Shown here one piece after another: positions 24,673-36,409 of a stretch of 64,000 nt of DNA. The position numbers were made by a program, and so were the translations under genes. The stretch comes from Annulohypoxylon bovei var. microspora (Eukaryota; Ascomycota; Sordariomycetes; Xylariales; Hypoxylaceae): positions 1-64,000 of the forward strand of contig MU405293.1 of NCBI GenBank assembly GCA_022836615.1. The letters run 5' to 3'. The stretch's first letter is position 1; the number at the start of each line of letters is the position of its first letter. Below the pieces are notes generated by a model that saw nothing but the letters and a program-made list of their open reading frames with translations, made no database searches and had not been told where the DNA came from.

Positions 24673-25800
24673 TTGTTTATCCACCTAGAGGTATGTCTCA
24701 TTCTCATACGCTCTAAAGGCCTTTCTCACGTCCCTTAGAATTGGAATCATACCTAGATAGGGCCTCGGATATAAACTAGAAAAAATATCAATGATTTGGT
24801 TGCCCGTCTCGTACTCGTGCCTCATTTGTGTTTCATCGGCCTACTCATACGATACATCTCAACCCAGCTCTTCGACCTATCTCGTCCCATACGAGAAGCA
24901 TTCATCACAATGCAACTCGACGTTACTCAAACGAGGCGGCCGGGATGGTTTTTTCTGCTACGTGCGGGTAGGATAGCAGTTCGCGGCGACTCCGATCAAG
25001 ATCCCGCGTCATCGTTACTCGGCGTATATACCACGATACACACTTTCGTATATATATCCGTATGGTGCATAACAGTCAGTTACAGGTCGACCCGTCAATA
25101 ATTCGGCCCAGGAGATGTTAAAACAACATCCCAAGTTTCTTAAACTCGATCATTACCCTTCATTCCCGGAACATTATACATGTTAAAGAAACAAAGCTGC
25201 CACAGTGAAGAAAAAATATAAGCAACGAACGCTCGATTGCGCAATGCCTTAGCTCCGAGTCCGCGCTCCGTCTTCGCTGCAGCTGTAGTGGAACCAAGGT
25301 AAGTCCGAGTCCAATAGTAAAGGCCGAGCTTGTGATGGAAGAATGATATCATTTGTAAGCACAAACCAACCAGTTATGACGGCAACGACGGCGTGAAGCG
25401 GGGCATTTCTTTATAGCACTACAGGAAACCCCCACCTTGACAGTAAAAGAGGTACCTCCCTAGCTATCCCTTAGCCTCTCAATATAGCGCGATTGCGTGT
25501 ATTACCGTTGGTATTAAGTAGAATGGAAGAAGGTCGCTCTTACCTGGTAAAACGGGTTATGTAAGGTATTGTTAATGGAAAGGTAAGTGCTGGTAAGGAT
25601 AGCCGGCTTAGGCATCGCTTCCCGAGATCCTCCCCTCTCTGCCTTCCCCCCTTTAGTACAAATTAGAAAGAATGTGGAAGAAAGCTCCCCCTCTTCTTCT
25701 CCCCTCTCCTAAAAAATCGACAGTCTTCCTATCACTCAAACCAACGCCTCTACTAGAACTCTAGCTTTAACAACCCAAAAACAAGACAAAAGTAGTCAAA
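24673..25800. other. Intergenic region with the SOD1 promoter
   Basis: No conserved gene was recognised; short frames at 24791-25101 lack support. The 150 bases before the SOD1 ATG are pyrimidine-rich (CCCTCTTCTTCTCCCC near 25688-25703) and end CAAAGTAGTCAAAATGG, a typical fungal leader and start context. Confidence 0.5.
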
Positions 25801-26802
25801 ATGGTCAAAGCAGGTACGTCGGATAGTTTCCGTTATTTAAACTACTGCCAATTCCATCATTTCCGGATTTAGATTGGCTGCATGAGCACGATTGCGCGCA
25901 TTTCGTCAGCTAGTAGACCCTGTTGTACACCAAGGCTGCGACGGGATGTCAGGATGGACACCTTGCTGGACATGCCAGGGAACGACCTAACGAAAGCCAA
26001 ACCGAACCGTTGGGATCATATCTTCCAATTGGGGAAGCTTCTCTGCCAGATCTGCTTGTTGAAACCCCTGCCGTGTGTCTTTTTTTAGTCCAGCCCAGTC
26101 ATCTATGATGAGGGATGGTGGATAGTCCGAGTCAATGCTAACTAGAATCTTTCTCTCTAGTTGCTGTCATCCGTGGTGACTCCAAGGTTGCTGGAACCGT
26201 CACCTTCGAGCAAGCCTCCGAGTCTGACCCTACCACCATCTCGTGGGACATTACCGGCCACGACTCCAATGCCCAGCGTGGTTTCCACATTCACACATTT
26301 GGTGATAACACCAACGGCTGCACATCTGCTGGTCCTCACTGTATGTGATATTTCTTCAACTTACATGATAAAACTCGGACGAAAGCATAATGACTGATAT
26401 CGGACATAGTCAACCCTCATGGCAAGACCCACGGTGACCGAACCGCCGACACTCGCCACGTTGGTGACCTAGGCAACATTACTACTGATGCTCAAGGTAA
26501 CGCCAAGGGATCCGTCCAGGACTCACTCGTCAAGCTGATCGGACCTGAGAGCATCATTGGCGTAAGTCATCAACATATTTAGCGAAGTATTTTGATATGT
26601 ATGCTAACTTACGGTGAAGCGAACTGTTGTTTCCCACGGCGGCACTGACGATCTCGGAAAGGGCGGCAACGAGGAGTCTCTCAAGACCGGCAATGCTGGT
26701 CCTCGCCCTGCTTGCGGTAAGCTATTGCACAAAGACACATGTGCTATCAATATCGTGACTAACTTAAATATTTTTCTAGGCGTCATTGGCATCTCTAGCT
26801 AA
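25801..26802 (+). CDS. sod1: Cytosolic Cu/Zn superoxide dismutase
   Basis: Five exons: 25801-25813, 26161-26340, 26410-26561, 26620-26716, 26780-26802; 154 residues, the normal family length. It converts superoxide to oxygen and hydrogen peroxide in the cytosol and intermembrane space. Copper and zinc ligands are visible: His47, His49, His64 (FHIHTFGD, GPHFNPH), His72, His81, Asp84, and a later His in VVSHGGTDDLGKGG; Cys58 and the C-terminal ACGVIG cysteine can form the structural disulfide. The first exon holds only four codons plus one base, followed by a 347-bp intron, long for this window. No signal peptide. The gene looks intact. Confidence 0.97.
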
Positions 26803-27724
26803 ATATGTGCTGGATGAGAAGAAAGCTTAGGGGTGAAATTTAGCTTCGTTGAACAAGTTTGAACGTCATGTAATTGGCCATACCCAGCTAGCTCTTCAAA
26901 AATAAATCGCGTAGCATTTGAACGTATTTTCGGTCCAGATCGATTTCTCCGTGCTCAGGTAAAAGCTAATATCTCAAAAAAGAGAAAAATAATATGCTTG
27001 CCCCTAACATCCGACTAATTTAGACCGGCCTGTAACTGTAGTAACAGGTATGGATGTAATTTGATTGTGAAGCCTTTAGCCATTACCCCTCCAAGGGTAC
27101 CCAGGTAGCTAGATGCCGTTTATGGAATAGCAACCATTTGTATGAAACCCTTAGCCTACCTGGAGGTTCCATATGTTGACCTCTAAATTGTTAACCTGGT
27201 GCTGTTGTGCTTGCTGTTTTTAGCGGTCTTCGTTGCTAATCATCAATACTGGAGGAGAGGCTTTTTAATTTATTAGACTTCCAAGGTTTGACAAAATCAC
27301 TGTTCGTCAAGGTGCTTGGTACCTGAGTACCCCGCTCAGATTCTTAGACAAAGGAGGGGCAGATGGAGGGGAAGGAAGGCCTTGTCCAGTCTTAGATCTC
27401 CAAATTCATCGTGGCAGCTGCGTGGCACAGGCTATCTTGGTACCATAGCGCCTTACCAATCTGCTCGCTTAGAAGGGGAACCCCTGAACTTGAACCTCGA
27501 ATCGCCTCTAAGCTCTCCACGAGTCAAGGCTTGGCCTTCCCCACAAATTGATGAAAGTTGTCAAAATCGAAGGCGCACACGACATATACAATTTGAGCTC
27601 CAGGTCAACGTTTTCTAAAGTATTGGCTTCTTCAAACCGACCTAACTCCTAAGCCGAATTATCTAAATCCTTTCTTTCCTTAACCGCCGAAAGCATATTT
27701 ACCTGTCAAACTTGGGGCTCATAG
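26803..27724. other. SOD1 3' region and intergenic DNA
   Basis: Contains the SOD1 3' untranslated region. A frame at 27316-27618 (100 codons, plus) has no domain or splice support and is not called. CCAAGGGTACCCAGGTAGCT at 27091-27110 resembles local GGTACC/TACCTGG short repeats only. Confidence 0.45.
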
Positions 27725-27790
27725 CTCGGACCACCTCGTCGACTAGCTCGGACCACCTCTCGGCGATTAGCTCGGACCACCTCCTAGTTT
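27725..27790. repeat. Three copies of AGCTCGGACCACCTC
   Basis: The 15-mer AGCTCGGACCACCTC occurs three times within about 60 bases, spaced by CGTCGACT- and TCGGCGATT-type linkers. It lies 320 bp beyond the stop of the companion gene of the MULE-like unit, so it could be a subterminal repeat of that element; this is inference. A CGGACCACCTCG string also recurs in the hairpin tail of the composite repeats at 42.3 and 47.2 kb. Confidence 0.6.
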
Positions 27791-28105
27791 TTAAGCTATT
27801 TAATCACGTGATGTGATTATTAATTTAAAGACCATACTAAGACTGTACTGAAACTGTGTTAAGATTATACCGAGTTCGGTTTTAATGTAATATTACTTCG
27901 TAATCAATCGCAAGAATTAAATAAAATTTTAAAACAGCTCAAACTCACCCACTTCGCAACATAACCAACACTCATAATGAATTTAATTAAATTAATTATA
28001 TAAACATAACTTCCAATTTACATTAGTATTCTATGTTATAAATAGTTACAAAGCTAATATAATACTTTCCCATTAAGCGCTTTAAGAAAAGGGGGGTCAT
28101 TATAG

Positions 28106-30637
28106 TTAAGATCGCGATCCTCGAAGACGTTCGCTACCTAAGATTATATTAAACTTAATTAAATTCAAATAGGTACGAATTGAATACTTACGTCTAAGTA
28201 AGGTAGGGATTGATCCTACATCACGATTAAGGCCACGGGAAATATCGACTAATTTAAGTTCAATGTCAGTGTAGTTTAAGATCACTTTGAGAACGGACTC
28301 ACTATTTTCACCCTCGCAATCTTCATCGCCTTCATTTTCAACCCAAGTTCTCTAAATATAATATCAATAAAGATCTAAAAAAAAATCAAACTAAGAGAGG
28401 CTAGCACTGACTTGATTAAATGTTTTCGGGGGAGCGGGAATAGCGGTATTGACCTAAGTCATATGTCAGTTTCTAAAGCAGTTTTGAACTATTTTACGGA
28501 TGAACTCCTACCTGTACACCACCTCTGGTACGGGGGCGTAAAACCCTTGTGCTTATGGTTGAAAGAGCCGGTACGGGACGAGAACGTACTTGGCTCGTTT
28601 GCAAATTGCCAGTAGGAAGTGGATTGCCTTGTTGAATAAGGTCTGCTGGAACCTGCTGCTCGAGTTCTAGGTTCAGAAGAAGAGTAGTCTGGGACTGGCC
28701 CCCCTTAGACTCGTCATGCTTCGATTCTCCATGTCCAGACTCATCCTTACATTCATAATCCGAAGGAAGTTTCGAAGGAGTCTGATTTAAGTCTAATCTC
28801 AATTCAGTCTCACCTCTCTCTTCACCTATCTCCTCATCTATCTCCTCATCTATCTCCTCATCTATCTCCTCATCTATCTCCTCATCTTTTTCTTCATCTA
28901 CATCATTAGTAATCTGCGGCTGTGGTTGGGATGGTCCACCTAAGTTAGGAGATTCACTGATTCCCTGCGGGGAGGATCGAAAAGATGTAAGTGAGTTTTG
29001 CGCAATAGATTGAAGTCTAGTTTGAGACAAAGTCGAGGTAGGTATAGCACCAAGGTTTTGAGGCGTCTGGGGGGGGGAGCCCTGAGGCGAGCAGGAAAGA
29101 CGGCTCTCAGACCAATCCGAGGGCAAGTGAATAAATGTCGGATCTATTGGATCATTTTGCGTACATGGCGGCGGCAGCGAGGTGGGAGGGTTTGGGGAAG
29201 AATTTTCGGACGAAGGCTGTACTGGGATAGTTCTCCGTGCAGGTACTCTCCTCTGTCGTGATCGTTCAGATAGCCCTGGATAATCAAAAGCATCATATAT
29301 AGCATCATCGTCATAAGAATCTAAGGCTGGCCTTTGCCTGATTTGACGCGAAGGTGGAGGGTGAGAAGAACGTTCTCTGATCGTACGGATCAGGGGTATG
29401 GAAGCTGGTAGGCCAACATGAGAGGCATCGTAGGGCTAGTTTATAATGATTAAGATACTCTTCTTAAGAGGTAATCCACACTAGTTCAAATACGGTTCTA
29501 GTATGATATAGAACGCTATGAGACAACTTACAGATCGTAAGAAATGCTGGCCAAAACGGTCGCGGAACTCATCATCGTATTGTCTGTAAATATCAGCCTA
29601 AGTATAGTTTCGGCGTAATCTTAGTATAAACTCACGCTATAAGCTCGCATTCCATAGCGAAGCGGGTAAGGGGGGAGAAAGCCGGATTGCTAGTTCATGG
29701 TTAATTCAGTCAGAGACTAGTCTGTGATTCTCATACCCAGGCTCTTGAGCGAAGCAAAACCGGCGCCATTCGCCAGTGACAACAAACCGACGCATGGCCC
29801 TGAATGAAAATTAGCACAGTTTTGGACTGGCCTAAGTATTAATTAGATATATTCACGTATTAGCCATCGCCATTTCTATACGATTAATCGGACCGCGAGC
29901 TTGATAAGGGACAGCTGGAAGACCATTCTCAGTTCAATCTCGAAACAGTCTCAGACTTTACTTACCTTGACCACTATGCACGACGTACAGGTGCCGCCAT
30001 AGCTAAATAAAGTCAGTACAAGACTATTAGGCAATTGAAAGCCTTTATTAATAGTACAAACCGTGTTGGCGTTTTGGAACGCTTGGCCGCAGGCCAGGTT
30101 AAGACCGACAGCAACAAAGCAACTAGGTAAGCGGATTAGCGAGTACAGTCTCGGATCGATTCGAGAACATACATATGCGTCGTAGCTCGAGTGACTATTT
30201 GGGGAGGGGTTGCCGAAGCATCTAAACCAATTTCAATATCAGATACCTAGTTAACCAAGTAAAAGCCGTCAAATATAGGTACCTATGATAGACTGGTAGC
30301 TTGGGCCAGTACCACCTAAGTTCAATTAGAGACCAGTCTCAAACTACCCTCGGCGGGGACGTACTAGGAAGGCAAAACCCTGGGTTGGCTTCTAGGATAA
30401 GGCCTATATAAGATTAATGGATAGCAGTTCCAAAACAAGTCAAAAACGTACCGATGACATGGAGCTGGGCTCCATTCACAACAGGGGGTGAGATGACATA
30501 TGGAGCATTATCTGAGAACGGTTTTAGTGCGATCTAAGTTTGATCTGACTTAAGTGCGGGGTGATTAACTTACTAGCATCTAAGCCGTTATAGAGAGCCG
30601 CGGTAGCGAGGGCAAAAGCGGAAGCAGCGGTGGCCAT
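28106..30637 (-). CDS. Acidic companion gene of the MULE-like unit, unknown function
   Basis: About nine exons, some boundaries uncertain. Start: MATAASAFALATAALYNGLD at 30637; donor GTAAGTT at 30573. Middle exons include a segment with YGGTCTSCIVV and one with RRFVVTGEWRRFCFAQEPG. The large exon 29437-28508 begins PYDASHVGLPASIPLIRTIR, runs through a Pro/Ser-rich part and a (DEEI)n acidic repeat encoded by five 12-bp units (about 28829-28888), and ends RTRGGVQ. After an intron, a WVENEGDEDCEGENSESVLK exon and a short last exon end at 28106. No domain was recognised. It follows the transposase gene by about 300 bp in the same direction, so it may be an element-encoded accessory protein. Confidence 0.55.
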
Positions 30638-30933
30638 TTTTAGTTAATAGAAGGTTTCCGAAAGATATGTAAAATATAAAGTTAATTTGTTTAATAGAGC
30701 AATGGATGGGTATGTAAGAAAAAAAGGTTAAAAAGGCGTTATTTTATTGAGAATGAATATATGTTTATTAGATCGCGCACAGACCGTGCTAGATCTTCAC
30801 TCATTATCAAAATAGTTGATATGCGTCATGAACGCCACAAACAAACCTAACGCAGTGAGAATACGCGAATATTACGCGAAGACTTCACGAAAATTATATA
30901 GAGATTATATATATTAATATTATTAAATCCGAC

Positions 30934-33900
30934 TTATGACTCTTCCCACCCTAACTCTTCAAGTAAACCTCGCTCCTCTTCCTCTAATCTACGAGCCTTT
31001 GATATTCGTTCAGCCCGAGCTCTTTTTTCAGCTACTTTCTGACGCAATTCTTTTATTCTTTTCTCCTTTTCCGCAAGCTCAGCTTCGGAGATACCTTCAG
31101 TAGTTATAGAAACTTCCGAGTGGCCTCGCTTGTGTTGGCTTGAGCGTGATATAGTGTCGAGATGTGTTAGAATTGTTCCTTCCCCAGATCTGCTTGGTGA
31201 TGACTGTAGAGGCCTTCTAAGTGGGGGCGGACTAGACCTAATATCTTGCGAAAACAATTGTAAATCAGACTCAGAACGATCTTCCCAATTATTTTGCGTT
31301 ATGTAGCTCGGATATTCCGGCAGTTCAGGTTCAAGTAGCTCTACAGGTACAGACTGGTCTTGAATCGGGTTAGAATCGAGCCGCCCTCGCGATTTATCAG
31401 GGCCAAGTGATTTGTAAGAATCCATCCACTGATCTGAGAGCGCGCTAAGTTCATTCTCAGCTTGTGTGATGCCTTCGCTGTTACTCGCCGGGTTTATGTT
31501 ACCAGCTTGTTGCAACAGGTCATCAAGCCCTAATAGCGGTCTTGGACCAGTCTCAGACTGGTCTGGGACGATATCGGTACTATCAAACGCATTCGAAGGA
31601 TTGAAAGAAAGCAGTGGATTTCGCTCCCTCCTCTCCGCCTGCTTGCGGTAATTTCCATCTGTTAAAATGCCTAGTTAGAAGTTGTTCAAGTACGTATCGT
31701 AGTGCAATCGCAGGGCAGTTTCAACCTACTCCAGTCTCTTATCTTGCGCACGAAATACGCCTCTGTGGACATGTTTTTCTGCCTGTGGAAGATACCATGC
31801 TTCTCATAAACCGCAAGCCGCTCTTCACGATTCTTGATAAACTTGTGAAGACTAGACAGCAATTAGTCTGAGATCGTTCTAAGACTGGTCCAAATCGACA
31901 CTTACAGCTTTACAGCCATCAAAAATGAGATCGATCTTCCAGTAAAGTTATTGACCATAAAATGCTCGCTCTCATTGATACCAGTATGCTTCAGTGCATT
32001 TGACCAATCTACAGGGTCAATCTTAGAGCAAGCTTGACACAATCCCCCTTGAAGCCAACTTGGTAATTTATTCTCCCACCAATCCTTAGTTTCTACATAA
32101 GATTAGCTTTGTTCGTTCCAGAATCGGTCTTAGACTAGTCTTATGATAGTTTACTTACCTGGATAAAGCCTAATCGCTGCGCTAATTACCTCTAACAGAC
32201 GAGCTTGTGAGGGTGAGCCGAATATCTGGTCTAAGAATGCACCTAGATTGCACCGGGGAAACCTGCTGTGAAACCCACGTCGTAAATGGACCTTGCAGAA
32301 TATCACGATATATAATAAGTGCTCCTGCCATGATTTTGAAGGGTCTAAGCCTGAGATGGATCAGTGTTCAGTCTAAGAACAGTCTAAGGACAGTCTAAGA
32401 ACAGTGTATTATATGCATACCTTCTAAGTATTGACCCAGCCCGTGTGCCTGCTTTTTGCACATGTCTAAAGTAGCGGTAGAAACTGGGGTACCAGCCTGC
32501 TCTTGGTGCGTTCCCTGTATATGCTTAAAACGCACTGGGGTTCCCGATACTACCCCAAGCCAGTAAAACAAACGGCAGAATAACTGATAATATGCTTGTG
32601 TTGTTTCCCAGTTGAGGAATATATAGGCGAACGTTTCGATTTCTATAACTTATTAGTATTACTTTTACTTGTGGTTCATTAAGACTGTACCGTTTGTGAT
32701 CTCGTTTAGTCCGACGACTGAGTACAGATTGGTCTGCCCATGAACCATCTTAAACGACAAGTCCATTTGGATATGAGCGCAGTCTCGGAACGCTTCCGCT
32801 TGTTTCTTCGTCATGCAAATAACGACGTATCTGCTAATATCTTTCTTCACCCCTAAATAGCAGATTTCTCGGATCCAACGTTCATCCTCGGGCCGTTTCA
32901 AGTCCAGCTCGAATTCACGTTGAATTCCAGCGAGAGCAGTTCCTGCAGGATATCGTATAAGCCTTTCTTTACGAATGATAGCGTTTATAGCACACTCTAT
33001 GTTCAACGCCAAGTGAGCCCCTCGGAGGCTGTTCACCTGAAATTGTCGACACAGTCGAATATAATCTGGTTCAGTCTGAAGACGGACTAAGGCTGGTCTT
33101 AGTACAGTTTCTACTCGGCTAATGTGAGATTCTTACTTGCTGTGAGCCCTAACATTTCGTGGTCCTGGATTGTTTCTATAAAGTCTTGCTTGAATTGTAC
33201 AGGTAGCTTTGTCGGCGGCGGTGGGTGGTGTGTATGTGATCCACGAGCAACGAAAACCATGAATTGGAATGCTTCGAGATCATACGGAATATATAGGTTG
33301 AATTGAACTTTGCAAGCGCGATGGACAATTGTTCCAGCTCCCTGTAAATGGTCGTGGCCACAGTTCCGAAGCTTAGTCGTAGTGCGTCCTATGAACGAAC
33401 AGGTGGGAGGCCCAGACTGGTTTGGTGGCCCATCGATACACAGCGTTCGAAGAAACCAAGGATTGACACGATTGATGCTGTTCTTCAACGGTAAAGCGAA
33501 ATGATGAGGCTCTGCATTACAGCTAAGTGGGCATCCGATGAAAAGGGTCTGCAAAGGTACATATTAAACCTGGTCTCAAAGTGGTATAAAAAAGGTCAAG
33601 TGAACTCGGTAAAACTCACCCCATTTCGCTTGAAAACGCGTAAAACCCCCGTTTCACAAGTATTACCACAGTGTCCTAATACACAGGAAAAACGAGGATC
33701 TCTTTGATAAAGTTGAGTAATTGCGTGAAATAATCTATGATTAGGTAGGTATAAGTAAGGATCAATTCTGGACTGGACATAGATTGGGCTTGTTACTCAC
33801 GCAAGCGTTCTGTCCCGCAGCTTCTCTGTTGATGTTTTCTTCTTCTCATTTTCAATGTCCTCTTGATGTAATAATGCGAGCTTTGCAATATCCACTCGGT

Positions 33901-34899
33901 CGTATTGAAGATCGTTCCTAGACTGGTCTGGAAGGTTATTTGCAAGTATTTTCGGATTTGCATGTTCACAATGATAGATTCCGGTGCAAACGTAGGGCTG
34001 GTGATAAGCTTGACGCTGCTGCTCGGGTCCCCTACTCAAATTAGTTTAAAACTTATTTCTAACCTTCCTCAGACCGATCTCGAACCGGTTTGAAGCTGGT
34101 CTTCTAAGACCTTCACGTACGATATTAATTGAAGAGTACTGGTCCTAGAGCCTCCTCTTTGACTGAAACAGAATTGATTGTATAATGCTAGTTAGTTAAT
34201 GTAAAAGTTTGCGAGGAAGTTTGGTACTTATCTTGGACATCATATTTGCGGCGAGCTTCTTGAATCCCTTCTGTCTGGTTTCCTCATCCTTGCTGCTCAC
34301 ATCATGCGGGTATGATCTCGGATTAATCTTAATAAAATGTACGATCCCCTCAGGACTAGTATCAGGATAGGCTGGCATGTCTAAGTGATCTTGTATCTCT
34401 GAAGCATCAACATCGTGCTTCTTAGACGTCGAAAGCATGACTCCAAATAAGCGCGTAATTTCCTAAACTGGTCTCAGTATGAACTTGGTACGAATTCAGC
34501 TGCCATGCGATTCAAGACTGCATCGCTGGTCCTTTAACCTACCGGATCTGCTAGAAGCCCATTATGCATGCTTTGGGACCATCCTTGTGTAGGATGTTTC
34601 GGGAAAGGGTCTGGATCTTCCTCCTCTTCTTGGTTTGTTTCTGGGCCGTTTTCAATGCAGTCCGAGAATGCATTTTCGACCTGTTCAATGTTAACATTGT
34701 TAAACCACGCTCGAACCGCTTGTTCGTAGTCCTGCTGTTTCTTCTCTTCTCTGGTTAGCGTACGTTGCTGTTTTTCAAGGGCAGAAAAGTGCTGTCTTAG
34801 GTTGTAGTCGGACCCTAATAAGTTGGCGATTTGTTTGATGTGAGCTTGAACTTCATTCAGCTTCTTAGTTGTCTCGCTCATTGTCAAGTTCATACGCAT
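30934..34899 (-). CDS. MULE-like transposase
   Basis: About ten exons; clear ones are 34899-34543, then an exon from 34462, one with GIYHCEHANPKILANNL (about 34035-33799), one with the zinc-finger-like region (from about 33555), the one with HIQMDLSFKMVHGQTNLYS (from about 33037), and the last, ending at 30934. The first exon is helical (MSETTKKLNEVQAHIKQI). A Cys/His segment ends SHTHHPPPPTKLP, like the WRKY/FLYWCH-type fingers of Mutator transposases. The MULE core follows: catalytic Asp in HIQMDLSFK, then ETFAYIFLNWETTQAYYQLF, and TLDMCKKQAHGLG with the probable second Asp. The C-terminus is a charged coiled coil (KEKRIKELRQKVAEKRARAE). It would mobilise the unit; whether it is active is unknown. 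Exact exon edges near 34.1-34.25 kb are uncertain. Confidence 0.75.
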
Positions 34900-36409
34900 A
34901 TAAAACGTTCATGCTATTTTGTTGAGAATCACCTACCTTTCCCTTATATTCATCCATTCATCCATTCAGTCGTCCAGTCATTCGTTCAATACATATTAAT
35001 AATACATAATTATTTTCTAATTTAATATAATACGTAATTAAATCATCGAGCTAAGTAATAATCGGTAATTTACCCTTGTTAGTTTCATCATGAGGCTAAA
35101 AATCAGCCTCATCGGTTTCTTCAACATCGTTAGCGTGGTTCAAAAGCATTTCTAAAACATTGTGAAAAATCTTCAACGAAATATATGTTACACTGCTTGA
35201 GTACCTAATTACTTATTATCTAAGAAGATTTTTCAGCCTCCGGGAATTATTACCAACCTCCCCGGTGGCTAGATTTATCGTCGGTGTAAGTAAAAACCGC
35301 CGGTGTATTCCGCCACGTTGTGTTTATGGTAATAGCCACAACAGCTAACGGACATCTGACGACTTGATGTCTTAAATTAGGGCTTTGATCTAATACGAAT
35401 CCGGACTCAAGTGTTGATTTAACCTATTTTTAACCTGATTTGAAACTAGATACCTTGTGTATTAAGGTTGCCACGAAGCGCCCAACGGAAACTACCTCAG
35501 GATTCTTTCAAATTATGATAATTATGTAACGCTATTTTCTTCCTTTTCACTGGTTGACCATCCGGTCACCCCTGGAAATTGTAACCGGCTATAATAATAG
35601 GCTTGCCGCTTTGCAGATAGCTGAAAAGGTACGGGTTTACCGATGCTAGGATTCTGATGAGAAATCCCTTAAATCACACCTTGCAGCGCTTATTGGAACT
35701 TTCTCAGCCATAGATGAGGAGGCGCTCTTGGTGCTTATTGAGGCTTCCGTGGCTATACCGAAGTTGAAAAAAAACGTCATTAGAAATGGTCCATGTGCGA
35801 GGAACAGTGTTTGATAGTAATGAAAAATTCGATCCCATAGGTTACCTATTTAAATATTTAATATGCATTTTGTCTGGCGAAAAGGGTTGATTGGGTAATG
35901 AAGGGATAAAGAATATACAGTGCTTTATAGTATTATTAACATTTATTTGCACATGGCCCATCTCTAATGACTTTGCTATGAGCAGGTGGTAGATTTAGTG
36001 TAACGATTAGTTTCTGTTCTCTACGTTTTATTGGTTGCTCGTACGATTAGAGTGGTCTAGATCTGTTTGATTAACCGCTCCGATAGATATCGAATGCGTT
36101 TTCTGTAACGATCGATCTATGCCGATCAATGGCGCTCTATATCGGACAGCAGTTGCCGGGAGCGTTAGCTTGAAGAGGCGCTCCGTGATGATGCGGGATG
36201 TAGAATCGCCGGAGGCGCACGGGATGGCAAAAGAAAATTGCAATATACCTACATACGAACATAATCGTGTTTCCTCTTGAGCGGTCCCGTTACATGTGTA
36301 GGTCCTATGTATACCTAGTTTATCCTACCCCCCTTTCTCCTACCTTCTATTCCTTTCTCTCCTCACATCAATCAAACTTAATCACGTCAGGACGATCCAT
36401 CCCACTGAA
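34900..36409. other. Spacer between the MULE-like unit and the next gene
   Basis: AT-rich just upstream of the transposase start, with CATTCATCCATTCATCCATT-type short repeats near 34951-34975. A GAGGCTAAAAATCAGCCTC palindrome at 35092-35110 could form a hairpin. No gene was recognised; the right end of the MULE-like element should lie here but no inverted repeat to the left end was found. Confidence 0.45.

Larger units (their letters stand above)
28106..34899 (-). mobile_element. MULE-like two-gene unit, ends not located
   Basis: Two minus-strand, intron-rich genes (34899-30934 transposase-like, 30637-28106 companion) share codon style and a recurring GACCAGTCT / AGACTGGTC motif in introns, in the spacer and at 27.82 kb. 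I did not find convincing terminal inverted repeats; the true element probably extends a few hundred bases on each side. Several exons are open without stops, so decay is limited. Confidence 0.6.
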
